64,000 nucleotides of DNA, taken from assembly GCF_002980575.1 (NCBI RefSeq), contig NZ_PVBS01000001.1, forward strand, positions 1,798,001 through 1,862,000. The letters run 5' to 3'. Below, piece by piece: positions 33,628 through 42,604 of the stretch. The first letter of the stretch is position 1. Each line of letters opens with the position of its first letter. The stretch comes from Sphingobacterium gobiense (lineage in GTDB: Bacteria > Bacteroidota > Bacteroidia > Sphingobacteriales > Sphingobacteriaceae). The translations under genes were made by a program, and so were the position numbers. The notes beneath the pieces were generated by a model. The model was not told where the DNA came from, did no database searches, and saw nothing but the letters and a program-made list of their open reading frames with translations.

Positions 33628-34659
33628 TCAATCTAGTTCTGCCGATCTTGCCCAGATATTTATGTCACTGTCTGTTGCATACCGGTCGATTTCGGAAAGC
33701 TCCGTTGCTGTGAAGTCAAAATTCTTTATAGCACCGACGCAGTCCGTAACCTGCTGTGGCCTACTTGCCCCGATAAGGGCAGATGTAATTCGCCCTTTTT
33801 TTAGAACCCAAGCGATGGCCATTTGCGCAAGGGTTTGTTCACGACCTTCGGCAATAACGTTCAGTGCTTTTATCTTTTCAAGATTCTCATTACTAAGAAA
33901 ATTTGGGTTTAATGACTTCCGTTGATCGGCCCGGCTACCTTCGGGGATATCGGCAAGATATTTTGTAGTGAGCATTCCTTGGGCAAGCGGAGAAAAGACG
34001 ATAGACCCCACACCAAGTTCATCAAGTGTATCGATCAAGCCATCTTCTTCAACCCAACGATTAAGCATCGAATAGCTTGGTTGATGTATCAGGCATGGTG
34101 TTCCGAGATCATTCAAGATCGCCACAGCTTCTTTTGTCCGTTTACTATTATAAGAAGAAAGTCCCACATACAGTGCTTTACCAGATCGAACAATCTGGTC
34201 TAAGGCCTGCATCGTTTCTTCTAACGGCGTATTGGGGTCAAAACGGTGGGAATAGAATATATCAACATATTCGAGCCCCATACGTTTAAGGCTTTGATCG
34301 CAACTTGCTATAAGATATTTTTTGCTACCCCACTCTCCATACGGGCCTGGCCACATATCATAACCTGCCTTTGAAGAAATGATAAGTTCATCTCGCAAAC
34401 CGGCAAAATCTTCCTTTAATATCCTGCCAAAAGCCAATTCTGCCGTTCCGGGGGGCGGACCATAATTATTGGCAAGGTCAAAGTGGGTAATACCATGATC
34501 AAATGCTGTCCGACATATCTGTTGTTTAATATGATGTGGTTTGTCGTCGCCGAAATTATGCCATAATCCCAACGATATTGCTGGTAATTTCAGGCCACTG
34601 TTACCGCATTTGTTATATACCATCTGTTGGTACCTATCTGGATTTGGAGTATAATGCAT
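33628..34659 (-). CDS. Aldo/keto reductase (YghZ/L-glyceraldehyde-3-phosphate reductase-like)
   Basis: 343 residues of the AKR superfamily: FDLANNYGPPPGTAELAFGRIL with the catalytic Asp/Tyr, ISSKAGYDMWPGPYGEWGSKKYL with the catalytic Lys, and IFYSHRFDPNTPLEETM with the His. The later IGASRPQQVTDCV is the NADPH-phosphate-binding part. The W-P-G-P-Y-G-E-W-G-S insert is shared with E. coli YghZ (GpR), which reduces L-glyceraldehyde 3-phosphate and methylglyoxal. It is convergent with GH78 (12 bp). Confidence 0.9.
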   Translation of the reverse strand: MHYTPNPDRYQQMVYNKCGNSGLKLPAISLGLWHNFGDDKPHHIKQQICRTAFDHGITHFDLANNYGPPPGTAELAFGRILKEDFAGLRDELIISSKAGYDMWPGPYGEWGSKKYLIASCDQSLKRMGLEYVDIFYSHRFDPNTPLEETMQALDQIVRSGKALYVGLSSYNSKRTKEAVAILNDLGTPCLIHQPSYSMLNRWVEEDGLIDTLDELGVGSIVFSPLAQGMLTTKYLADIPEGSRADQRKSLNPNFLSNENLEKIKALNVIAEGREQTLAQMAIAWVLKKGRITSALIGASRPQQVTDCVGAIKNFDFTATELSEIDRYATDSDINIWARSAELD

Positions 34660-34736
34660 ATCTTCGGTTCGTTCTTTTGTTTATCCGTTAATGTACGCTA
34701 ATATACTATAATAGACGTTAATTTATATACACCATA

Positions 34737-35183
34737 ATGAGAATTAAATATTTTATTAAAGCATTTAAAGAACTAGATACCACTGAACTTTATCATATAT
34801 TGAAACTTCGAAATGAGGTGTTTGTTGTAGAACAGCGTTGTGTTTATCAGGACACCGACGATAAAGATCTAGTTAGTTATCATCTTATGTGTTTTGTAGA
34901 TGATAATCTGGCAGGATATACAAGGCTCCTTCCAGCTGGGATATCTTATGACGAGGTTTCTATAGGGCGAGTCGTTGTCGGACCTAAGTTCAGAGGTTTA
35001 AAATTAGGATGGCAGCTTATGGAAAAATCAATAGCGTCTTGCAAAGAACTTTTTGGCAGTTCAACGATACGTATTGGAGCGCAAGTATATTTGATTAAAT
35101 TCTATAACGGATTAGGTTTTGCAGAAATCGGAGAACCTTACGATGAAGACGGAATACCTCATATAGAAATGATTAGGGAGTAA
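34737..35183 (+). CDS. ElaA-type GNAT acetyltransferase
   Basis: 148 residues of the ElaA group: the N-terminal ELYHILKLRNEVFVVEQRCVYQDTDDKDLVSYHLM is the family signature, followed by SIGRVVVGPKFRGLKLGWQLMEKSI (acetyl-CoA loop, here RGLKLG) and IGAQVYLIKFYNGLGF. Substrate unknown. It is divergent from the aldo/keto reductase. Confidence 0.88.
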   Translation: MRIKYFIKAFKELDTTELYHILKLRNEVFVVEQRCVYQDTDDKDLVSYHLMCFVDDNLAGYTRLLPAGISYDEVSIGRVVVGPKFRGLKLGWQLMEKSIASCKELFGSSTIRIGAQVYLIKFYNGLGFAEIGEPYDEDGIPHIEMIRE

Positions 35184-35236
35184 ATCTCCAATATACATTG
35201 CCTAACGACTAGACATAGCGTAGCTAGATTGATGAT

Positions 35237-35256
35237 CCAACGACTTAGCAGCATTA
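35237..35256 (+). repeat. Short dispersed repeat, copy 2 (upstream of a Crp/Fnr gene)
   Basis: A 20-mer starting CCAACGACT with 18 of 20 bases identical to 4549-4568. It ends 5 bp before the ATG at 35262. See copy 1. Confidence 0.4.
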
Positions 35257-35261
35257 AAAAA

Positions 35262-35837
35262 ATGAGTAAAATCTTATTTCAACATATCAACGAATTCGTC
35301 TCTATGGAAGGTCAGGAGTTCGAAGAAATCATTTCATATTTTACGCGCAGAGACGTCGATAAAAAAGAGCTTTTAATGCATCCAGGGGACACTGTTCTTC
35401 ACGATCATTTTGTATTATCTGGGTGTCTGCAAATGTACTTTATCGATATGGAAGGAGTGAAGCACACCGTTCAATTTGCCTTACAGGGCTGGTGGCTGGC
35501 TGACTACTTAGCCCTTCAAACGAAAAAGCCTACCGAATTTTTTATACAAGCTGTAAAAAAGACAGCGATATTGAGTATTTCCTCAACGAAGCGTGATGAG
35601 CTCTTTAAGGCTTTTCCGAAACTAGAATCTTATTTCAGAACGGTGTATCAGATTGCTTATGGTAGTTATCAAACAAGAATGAAGTATATCCTAAGTTATT
35701 CCAAAGAAGAAATCTACTTCAAATTCAGAGACGCATTTCCAGACTTTGTAAATAGTATCCCTCAATATCTTATTGCAAATTACTTGGGACTTTCACCAGA
35801 ATATATCAGTAAATTGAGACGTAAGCGCATTTCTTGA
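35262..35837 (+). CDS. Crp/Fnr-family transcriptional regulator
   Basis: About 191 residues: cNMP-binding-like domain (about 15-115; KELLMHPGDTVLHDHFVLSGCLQMYFIDMEGVKHTVQFALQGWWLADYLAL) and the C-terminal helix-turn-helix PQYLIANYLGLSPEYISKLRRKR. The ATG at 35262 is chosen over one at 35229 because the latter would translate the dispersed repeat. It is 61 bp upstream of an AhpD-like gene on the same strand, a pairing that suggests the reductase is its target. Confidence 0.85.
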   Translation: MSKILFQHINEFVSMEGQEFEEIISYFTRRDVDKKELLMHPGDTVLHDHFVLSGCLQMYFIDMEGVKHTVQFALQGWWLADYLALQTKKPTEFFIQAVKKTAILSISSTKRDELFKAFPKLESYFRTVYQIAYGSYQTRMKYILSYSKEEIYFKFRDAFPDFVNSIPQYLIANYLGLSPEYISKLRRKRIS

Positions 35838-35898
35838 ACCCGTTCAATTTTTTCTTGCAGGACACACCGTATTTTTGCCATACGTTAAATAATTAAAT

Positions 35899-36384
35899 AT
35901 GGCACAGCGATTAAAATACAGTAAACATTTTCCCGAAGGGTATAATAAACTCCTGGAACTGGACACATTAGCAGGTAACTCCGGGTTAGAAAACCTGCTG
36001 GTCCATCTTGTAAGGTTGCGAGCATCGCAAATCAACGGCTGCTTGTTTTGCATAGATATCCATGCTAAACAAGCTATTCAGGACGGGGAGCGTCCTCTGC
36101 GATTACTTCATTTATCGAGTTGGCAAGAATCGTCGCTATTTTCGGCACGAGAAAAAGCGGCCTTGCTATGGACAGAGGCTTTAACGCAGTTGAGCCCGGA
36201 AAAAACAAAAAATGAAATTTATCAGTCCGTAAAATTGCAATTCGATGACGCCGAACTTACCAAACTTACGATGCTTATAGCCCTTATCAATGCGCTCAAT
36301 CGTTTCGGCGTGGGTTTCCGTGCAGAACCTGGGTCGCTTGACAAATTTTTGGGATTAGACGAAAACACGATAGCTGGAACATAG
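35899..36384 (+). CDS. AhpD-like carboxymuconolactone-decarboxylase-family protein
   Basis: 161 residues. The AhpD core is recognised by LVRLRASQINGCLFCIDIHAKQAIQDGE, with the redox CxxC and the following His that form the active site of AhpD-type alkylhydroperoxidases. The second half is helical (FSAREKAALLWTEALTQLSPEK, then LIALINALNRFGVGFRAEPG). Peroxide or thiol redox role, inferred. Regulator partner immediately upstream. Confidence 0.9.
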   Translation: MAQRLKYSKHFPEGYNKLLELDTLAGNSGLENLLVHLVRLRASQINGCLFCIDIHAKQAIQDGERPLRLLHLSSWQESSLFSAREKAALLWTEALTQLSPEKTKNEIYQSVKLQFDDAELTKLTMLIALINALNRFGVGFRAEPGSLDKFLGLDENTIAGT

Positions 36385-36408
36385 CGTCCTGCCCTACTGG
36401 TTAGAACG

Positions 36409-36999
36409 TTAATGTCGGCTGCTTATAATCTCATATTGAATAGGCTTAAAAACGTAATTATTTGATTGTTCGGCCGAGCATGCAGTAAGACCGACAATCA
36501 AATCCATTTTAGCCTCAAAAACGACATAATCTCCCGCTTTACTTTTAGGCGGATCGACCGAAAGTTCTCCGTCTGCACTAAATTGCACATTCATAAAAAT
36601 ATTGAAAGCAGTTGGGATGTCATCCGGTTCTATTCCAAACGCTGAAAGATTGGTATAAAGGTTTTCAAAACAGCTCGGATGGTATTCAGGATTATTGTAG
36701 AGGATTTGAAATGTTTCCGGGCTGCAAGGCGCTAAAAGAAAATCATTACGCCCATTGGTATCCTCCAATATCTCCATCATCTTATGACTTCTATTACTCC
36801 ATAAATGATGGCCTTTGGAGATTAAAATCGTATTCTCAAAATCTAGTGTTTTTCCTGACGAAATTCGCTCACGTTTATCATCAGCGTTAAACAGAACCAT
36901 ATCACTTACTTGTTCACCCTGAGGGTCAATCACTTTTAGTGTATCACCTTTTTTAAGCTGAAAGGCTGTACCCGTTTGTTTTTCTATTGTGTTAACCAT
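36409..36999 (-). CDS. DUF1989 protein (urea carboxylase-associated/carboxyguanidine deiminase family)
   Basis: About 196 residues from the ATG at 36999. Family features: AFQLKKGDTLKVIDPQGEQVSDMVLFNADD, then SNRSHKMMEILEDTNGRNDFLLAPCSPETF, HPSCFENL and the C-terminal AKMDLIVGLTACSAEQSN. Members called UAAP1/UAAP2 in urea carboxylase clusters are now known as CgdA/CgdB, the subunits of carboxyguanidine deiminase. Here there is a single copy without a carboxylase, 38 bp downstream of a GntA-like N-hydroxylase, so another guanidino substrate is likely. Confidence 0.85.
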   Translation of the reverse strand: MVNTIEKQTGTAFQLKKGDTLKVIDPQGEQVSDMVLFNADDKRERISSGKTLDFENTILISKGHHLWSNRSHKMMEILEDTNGRNDFLLAPCSPETFQILYNNPEYHPSCFENLYTNLSAFGIEPDDIPTAFNIFMNVQFSADGELSVDPPKSKAGDYVVFEAKMDLIVGLTACSAEQSNNYVFKPIQYEIISSRH

Positions 37000-37037
37000 A
37001 TGGTATATGATTGATTTGTAAATATAATACAATTAAC

Positions 37038-37748
37038 TTATTTAGCATGAAATGGACATTTCCAACTTTTATCTACTTTGCGTCCACTATATTGGGGCGC
37101 TTCAAGCCCTTCGCCGTGATCGCTGAGCATGGGGTTAATATCGCCGTCATAGTTTATTTCCCTGTCCCGAATAGTACTTTTCATTTTCTCGTATAGGTCG
37201 AGATCGCGTAACCGTTCAAACTGACTATGAAGATTAAATGCCATCGCGGGATACCTGAATCTTCTCGATTTTCTACTTGCATGCGGGTGTATACCTACCA
37301 CGAAAAAAGCCTTGCCATGAAAACTAAAGCTGAAATCACGCTCATCAGGATTACTGCCCACGGTTGGATCCCATGGGTGTTCGTCCTTTTCGCTGTCGTG
37401 CAGTTTTTGTAATTGCAACCAAAGTTTTTCTTCGAAATCGAGCTCGGACTGTATTTGGTCTGTGAATACCGCAATCATGGACATATACTGACTATCGGCG
37501 GCAACTGTTTCTTCTATATATGTCTTTAAGTCGTTATTTAAAGCTCTCGTACTCTCTTCAGCACCCATTTTTTCGTATATTCCAACCCGATATTGATTGG
37601 TATGAATCGCCGATTTTGCTCCGACACACGGGTAATCCACGGCATTGATTTTCTGTATAAAGTCTTGGCTTATTTCTTGAATCCGCTGATTCGATGCTGC
37701 TGCTATATCGTCTGGTGTAAAATAGGTTTTTATTTCTGTTGCTCCCAT
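37038..37748 (-). CDS. YqcI/YcgG-family (GntA-like) heme-dependent guanidino N-hydroxylase
   Basis: 236 residues of PF08892. Recognisable blocks are FHGKAFFVVGIHPHASRKSRRFRYPAMAFNLHSQFERLR and the ending SDHGEGLEAPQYSGRKVDKSWKCPF. GntA of guanitoxin biosynthesis, in this family, N-hydroxylates L-enduracididine using heme, and related proteins N-hydroxylate arginine. The His in GIHPHASR is a plausible heme or substrate contact. It is the first gene of a two-gene unit with the DUF1989 protein. Biosynthetic partners such as a peptide synthetase or aldolase are absent, so the product may be a signalling or metabolic intermediate rather than a toxin. Confidence 0.82.
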   Translation of the reverse strand: MGATEIKTYFTPDDIAAASNQRIQEISQDFIQKINAVDYPCVGAKSAIHTNQYRVGIYEKMGAEESTRALNNDLKTYIEETVAADSQYMSMIAVFTDQIQSELDFEEKLWLQLQKLHDSEKDEHPWDPTVGSNPDERDFSFSFHGKAFFVVGIHPHASRKSRRFRYPAMAFNLHSQFERLRDLDLYEKMKSTIRDREINYDGDINPMLSDHGEGLEAPQYSGRKVDKSWKCPFHAK

Positions 37749-37825
37749 AATGAATTGATGTGGAATATTAGTCCGTCATTTATGGTATAACGACACCGGG
37801 AAGCTTTTGTTTCGTAAAAACCGTA

Positions 37826-37856
37826 TTGTTTCCCCTATCCTCCGAAGGGGAAACAA
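37826..37856 (-). terminator. Strong stem-loop between the AAA+ gene and the GntA-like gene
   Basis: TTGTTTCCCCT and AGGGGAAACAA form a perfect 11-bp stem around a 9-nt loop, just past the stop of the gene ending at 37884 (minus strand). There is no long T run directly after it, but the stem is very stable. Confidence 0.55.
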
Positions 37857-37883
37857 ATAATATTAATATGTGATAGTACTGTT

Positions 37884-39350
37884 CTAAAGATTATTTCTTA
37901 GGTAGCCCTGAAAATTATCTTGAAACTGTAACCCTTTATCTACCCTGTATTTACTCAGTTTGTTGTGTAAGGTCAACCCCCAAAGCACAAATTCGCTAAG
38001 AAAATAAATATCTTCCTGCTTTGTCTCTGGTTGATACTGCTGTATTAGCGCGCCGATAGGCTCTATTTGTTCCAGCGTCCGCTGATAATCCATACTGGTC
38101 AGTTCGTCCAGCAACTCAATACCGTCTGAACTCAAGAACCAACGCATAATATCATCGTACGGATATTGTTCGTTTTCCTTTTCTAATTTTTCTATTTTGG
38201 GGAATAAGGTGGGGAATATAGTCTTCACCGCATTTTCGATCAACTGTATAGCAACTGCAGCGGCCCCCTCCTGCTCGCCCTCGTAAAGCAATTCTACCTT
38301 TCCGGTTATAGCAGGCACAATACCCATAAAATCACTTAGCCGTACCGCAGTCGAAGTTTCGCCGTTTCTCAGCATGCGCAGTTCCGCTGTACTCAGCAGG
38401 TTTTGGAATGCGGTAATGCTCATCCGCGCGCTGACACCGCTTTTCACGTCGATGTACTCACTTTCCCGAGCTTCAAAGCTGATTTGCTCCAGTATTTCGC
38501 GCGCCAGCTCAGGGACATAGATTTGTTCCTTCTGTCCAGTTTCTAAGCCGACTTCTTGTGCTGTAATTGTCTTGGCAACAGCCACGGACGTTGGGTAGTG
38601 TGTCAAAATCTGTGACCCTATACGGTCTTTCAACGGCGTCACGATGCTTCCTCTATTGGTGTAGTCTTCGGGATTGGCGGTAAATACAAATTGGACATCC
38701 AACGGTAGGCGTAACTTGAATCCCCGGATCTGTATATCTCCTTCCTGCAAAATATTGAAGAGCGCCACCTGAATTCTAGCCTGCAGGTCTGGCAATTCGT
38801 TAATGACGAATATAGAACGATTCGCCCGTGGAATCATCCCAAAATGGATCACGCGATCGTCGGCATAGCTTAGCCTTAAATTTGCTGCTTTTATTGGGTC
38901 TACATCACCGATCAAATCCGCTACGGTCACATCTGGCGTCGCCAGTTTCTCCGCAAAACGCTCGCTTCTATGAAGCCAACTAATAGGTGTTTCGTCCGCT
39001 TTCTCACGCAGCAATTCTACGGCATATCGGGAGATGGGACTAAATGGATCGTCATTGATTTCAGAACCTTCGACCATAGGTACGTATTCATCTAACAGAT
39101 TAACCATCAACCTTGCCAATCGGGTCTTTGCTTGACCACGAAGTCCGAGTAGATTGATATTATGTTTAGAGAGAATAGCTCTTTCCAATTCTGGAATAAC
39201 CGTTTCCTCATAACCATGTACCCCTTCAAAAACGGTTTGACCCTTCTGTATTTTTGTTATCAGATTATGACGCAGCTCTTCCTTTATCGTTTTGGGTGTG
39301 TATCCTGCATTTTTTAGTTCACCAAATGTCTTTATCTTCGTATAGTCCAT
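37884..39350 (-). CDS. AAA+ ATPase, magnesium chelatase subunit I/MoxR-like
   Basis: 488 residues. Walker A GLRGQAKTRLAR and Walker B-like SIFVINELPDL with sensor VFTANPEDYTNRGSIVTPLKDRIGSQIL, and the ChlI/MoxR insertion pattern. No chlorophyll or cobalamin genes are near. With the upstream VWA protein it forms the ATPase/VWA pair typical of MoxR-type chaperones that insert metals or remodel protein complexes. The operon is VWA first, then this gene, 73 bp apart. A strong hairpin lies past its stop. Confidence 0.9.
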   Translation of the reverse strand: MDYTKIKTFGELKNAGYTPKTIKEELRHNLITKIQKGQTVFEGVHGYEETVIPELERAILSKHNINLLGLRGQAKTRLARLMVNLLDEYVPMVEGSEINDDPFSPISRYAVELLREKADETPISWLHRSERFAEKLATPDVTVADLIGDVDPIKAANLRLSYADDRVIHFGMIPRANRSIFVINELPDLQARIQVALFNILQEGDIQIRGFKLRLPLDVQFVFTANPEDYTNRGSIVTPLKDRIGSQILTHYPTSVAVAKTITAQEVGLETGQKEQIYVPELAREILEQISFEARESEYIDVKSGVSARMSITAFQNLLSTAELRMLRNGETSTAVRLSDFMGIVPAITGKVELLYEGEQEGAAAVAIQLIENAVKTIFPTLFPKIEKLEKENEQYPYDDIMRWFLSSDGIELLDELTSMDYQRTLEQIEPIGALIQQYQPETKQEDIYFLSEFVLWGLTLHNKLSKYRVDKGLQFQDNFQGYLRNNL

Positions 39351-39423
39351 ATAATCTTATTCTTAATTAAAGACGCAAATGAATGCGTGTAAAATCGTTA
39401 TGCTGTTGTTCCTAAATCAATGT

Positions 39424-40545
39424 TTAGCGGATTCTCTTTTTACGGTTTTCTTCGTAATCTTCAAAAATCATTTCGCCTAGGTCTCCCAGTCCTGTGTAGT
39501 AGGCTTTACCCTGATTTGATGCCGTAAATTCATCGACAAACTCCTGCAGATAGGGGTCAGCAGTAATCATAAATGTTGTGATCGTTATGCCCAATTTTCG
39601 TGCTTGTGCCGCTACACTGTAGCATTTGCTGGTGATAAAAGGATCCAAACCCATTGGGTTTTTATAGTATGTACCATCCGGCATATTCAAACAGCTCGGC
39701 TTCCCATCAGTAATCATGAATATTTGCTTATTCGCATGGCGTTTTCGCCTGAGTATGTCCATGGCTAGCTGTACGCCGGCAACGGTATTGGTGTGGAACG
39801 GCCCGACTTGTAGGTATGGGAGGTCTCTGATGGCTATAGGCCAAGCATCATTGCCAAAGACGATGATATCCAACGAATCTTTAGGATAGCGTGTGAGGAT
39901 GAGCTCCGATAAGGCCATGGCCACTTTCTTCGCTGGTGTAATTCGGTCTTCCCCATACAGAATCATGCTGTGGCTGATATCAATCATCAGCACCGTACTC
40001 ATCTGCGATTTAAATTGCGTGTCCTCGACAACCAGATCATTTTCCGACAAACTAAAATCTCCTATTCCGTGATTGATCTGCGCATTTTTTAAGCTCTCTG
40101 TCACCGATATTTTCTCCAGACTATCCCCATACTGGTAGTCTCTAAAATCCCCAGTATTCTCGTCGCTACGCCCTTGATAATTGGTTTTGTGATTTCCGGA
40201 TTTGCCCTTGCGCATCTTACCAAAAATCTGATCCAAGGCATTTTGTCGGAGGGCTTTTTCCATCTTCGAGGTGATGTCCACCCCATCTCCACCACCAAAA
40301 CCTAAACGTTCTACAATGTATCCCTTATTTTTCAGATCTTCTATAAAATCGTCTACGGTATATTCGGGCGTCGTCAGTTTGAACTCTTTGTCCAGTTCCC
40401 GCAACCAATCGATGGCTTCATCAAAATCACCAGAAGTATGGATGATGAGTTCCTTGAAAATTTCAAACAGCTTATCAAAAGGCGTCTGGAAGGGCTCCTG
40501 GTATTGCTTAAAGACAAACCCCTTATTTCTTTCCGCTTTCTTCAT
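39424..40545 (-). CDS. VWA-domain protein, partner of the MoxR/ChlI-like ATPase
   Basis: 373 residues. The von Willebrand A domain (about 175-345) has the metal-ion-dependent adhesion motif DISHS (VLMIDISHSMILYGEDRITPAKK), a MIDAS Thr (FHTNTVAGVQLAMDIL) and the Asp in MITDGKPSCLNMPDG. The first 170 residues are mostly charged helices, including a flexible KGKSGNHK region. It has no signal peptide or transmembrane helix, so it works in the cytoplasm with the adjacent ATPase. Confidence 0.9.
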   Translation of the reverse strand: MKKAERNKGFVFKQYQEPFQTPFDKLFEIFKELIIHTSGDFDEAIDWLRELDKEFKLTTPEYTVDDFIEDLKNKGYIVERLGFGGGDGVDITSKMEKALRQNALDQIFGKMRKGKSGNHKTNYQGRSDENTGDFRDYQYGDSLEKISVTESLKNAQINHGIGDFSLSENDLVVEDTQFKSQMSTVLMIDISHSMILYGEDRITPAKKVAMALSELILTRYPKDSLDIIVFGNDAWPIAIRDLPYLQVGPFHTNTVAGVQLAMDILRRKRHANKQIFMITDGKPSCLNMPDGTYYKNPMGLDPFITSKCYSVAAQARKLGITITTFMITADPYLQEFVDEFTASNQGKAYYTGLGDLGEMIFEDYEENRKKRIR

Positions 40546-40665
40546 AGCATAAATTTACGATATAATAACCTTTATCGCGTCTGAAAAATGCAAGAATCGC
40601 AAGAAAGATTTCAGTGGCCCTAAATAAACTTCATTTCTGCCTTATGGATCAAAGGGAAGCGCAGA

Positions 40666-42558
40666 CTACTCGGGAAGGAACGACATCCTCCGGAATTCAT
40701 CTATAAAAAAGAAAAATAGGGATCCTCTTCCTTTTTCACTTTCGACGTGAATATCCGATCCATGATGTTGAAGTATTTCTGATACGAGAAAGAGTCCGAT
40801 TCCGAATCCGGAAATATTATTACAAGCTTCATCATTAGCCCTATAAAAGCGTTGGAATAAATTTCTTTGCTCGGCCTTACTTATACCGATTCCCTGATCG
40901 CTAACAAAAATCTTTAATTTCCCGTTTTTTCGTTCACAGCCTATCGTTACTTCGCCCCCAGCAGGTGAGTACTTTAACGCGTTGCTGACCAAATTGGTCA
41001 ATACCTGTCCGATTTTGTCTCGATCCGCGTATATTTTTACAGGGTTATCGCCTACAACTTTTATCCGGCGGCTTACGTTGAGCAAAGCAGCGTCCTCCAC
41101 AATCTCGTTTATCAACGTAAAAAGTTGAAATGTATCAAAGCGGAGATGGATCTTTCCTTCTTCCAATCGTGTTAAACTCAAAAAGTCGCCTATCATAGTG
41201 ATCATCTTCTTTGCTTGTATCTCAATTTTTTTCACCATTTCCGGCGCCACGATGTGTTGATTCTTTACAGATTTTTTATTTAGCACCTGGGCATATAAAA
41301 GAATGGAGGTTAACGGCGTCTTAAGCTCGTGGCTAACCATAGATATAAAATCGTTTTTACGACGCTCTTCCTGCTTTTTGTCAGTTATATCTCGGATAAT
41401 TTTCGATATACCTATGATTTCTCCTCTGTTGTTTTTGATCGGGGAGATGGTTAACGATACATCTAAAAGATTACCGTTGCTCATGCGGCGTTTCGTTTCA
41501 AAATGTTCTACGGTTTCACCCTTTCGTAATCTGCTCAAGATATAGTTTTCCTCATCCGTTCTATCTTGGGGAATTATTTTCAATATCGAATGTCCGATCA
41601 TTTCTGCTGCACTGTAACCAAACATCCGTTCTGCTGCAGCATTCCAGGTCATCACCTCACCGTCCAACGACTTACTGACGATCGCATCATAAGAGGTCCT
41701 GACGATTGCTGCTAATTCTGCTCCTTTCTTTTCCTCCGCTTTCGCATCGGTAATGTCTAGGATTGTGCCGACTGCTCGATCGGGTATGTTATCTTCATTG
41801 AGATAAATCGCTACCTGGAGTTTTATACATTTAAACTGATTACCTTCTACGTTGCGGATGGACCCAGTAAACTCGAAGCTGTGACCACGCGCGTTTTTGT
41901 AACACTGCTGTGTAAGCTGTCCAATATGCTTGATGTCTTGGGGACAACAACGCTCTAAAATATCTTCTATTTGAAAGCACTCTTCCTTAATTTCTAAGAT
42001 CTTTCTAGCTTCCTCGGAAAGGTGGATATATTCTTCATCGAATCTCCAGTCCCATATACCAAGTTTTGTTGCGTTTATCGCCAACCTTAATCGCTCTTCA
42101 CTTCTTTCTAAAAGCGACAACAAATCGTTCCGTTTCTTTTCCTGTTGGATAATTTCGGTAACATCTTTTGTGAAACATCTGGTATGGATGAACTTTCCTT
42201 CTTTTATCAGGACATTAGAGCTAATAAGCACATGCTTAATCGTTCCATCCTTACATCTAAGAGTAGCCGGATAATTATATAAGGTTTCATTATTAGTTAG
42301 CCGTGCTAGAATATCTTCTATCGTCTTCGTATCCGCATGGAAGTCGCGAATAGAAGCACCTATATATTCCTGCGGAGTGTACCCTAAAGCATCAAATTCA
42401 CCTTGATTTGCCCAAATAATAATTCCTTCGGCATTGACCCAATGTAGTGGTATGGCCGCATTCTCGATAAAATCCGTCAATTCCGCTACTCTATTCCGAA
42501 GTGCTCGGTTCTCGTCTTCCACTTGTTGGATTCGTTGAAATGATCTATCTCCTTCCAT
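40666..42558 (-). CDS. Soluble PAS-domain sensor histidine kinase
   Basis: 630 residues: a coiled-coil start, three PAS domains (about 22-140, 155-272, 278-398; the third has DAIVSKSLDGEVMTWNAAAERMFGYSAAEMIGHSIL), then HisKA with phospho-acceptor His in MVSHELKTPLTSILLY, and HATPase with N-box VLTNLVSNALKYSPAGGEV and G-box DQGIGIS plus GFGIGLFLVSEIL. No transmembrane helix, so it senses cytosolic cues such as redox or ligand. No response regulator is beside it; the nearest is the receiver at 44412. Confidence 0.93.
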   Translation of the reverse strand: MEGDRSFQRIQQVEDENRALRNRVAELTDFIENAAIPLHWVNAEGIIIWANQGEFDALGYTPQEYIGASIRDFHADTKTIEDILARLTNNETLYNYPATLRCKDGTIKHVLISSNVLIKEGKFIHTRCFTKDVTEIIQQEKKRNDLLSLLERSEERLRLAINATKLGIWDWRFDEEYIHLSEEARKILEIKEECFQIEDILERCCPQDIKHIGQLTQQCYKNARGHSFEFTGSIRNVEGNQFKCIKLQVAIYLNEDNIPDRAVGTILDITDAKAEEKKGAELAAIVRTSYDAIVSKSLDGEVMTWNAAAERMFGYSAAEMIGHSILKIIPQDRTDEENYILSRLRKGETVEHFETKRRMSNGNLLDVSLTISPIKNNRGEIIGISKIIRDITDKKQEERRKNDFISMVSHELKTPLTSILLYAQVLNKKSVKNQHIVAPEMVKKIEIQAKKMITMIGDFLSLTRLEEGKIHLRFDTFQLFTLINEIVEDAALLNVSRRIKVVGDNPVKIYADRDKIGQVLTNLVSNALKYSPAGGEVTIGCERKNGKLKIFVSDQGIGISKAEQRNLFQRFYRANDEACNNISGFGIGLFLVSEILQHHGSDIHVESEKGRGSLFFFFIDEFRRMSFLPE

Positions 42559-42604
42559 GGATTTAAAACAAGGTTCCCACGCAAAAGTTCAAAATAATGC
42601 TCGG

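Noticed and set aside
36400..37760. Guanidine riboswitch upstream of the GntA-like/DUF1989 pair
   Set aside because: The leader from 37749 to 37825 is short and does not show the conserved stems or ACR(A/G)G motifs of any guanidine riboswitch class, apart from the separate hairpin at 37826-37856 that lies beyond the gene start.
37884..39350. Chlorophyll or cobalamin magnesium/cobalt chelatase role for the AAA+ gene
   Set aside because: No chelatase large subunit or porphyrin genes are near; the VWA partner and composition suit the MoxR-like chaperone group instead.
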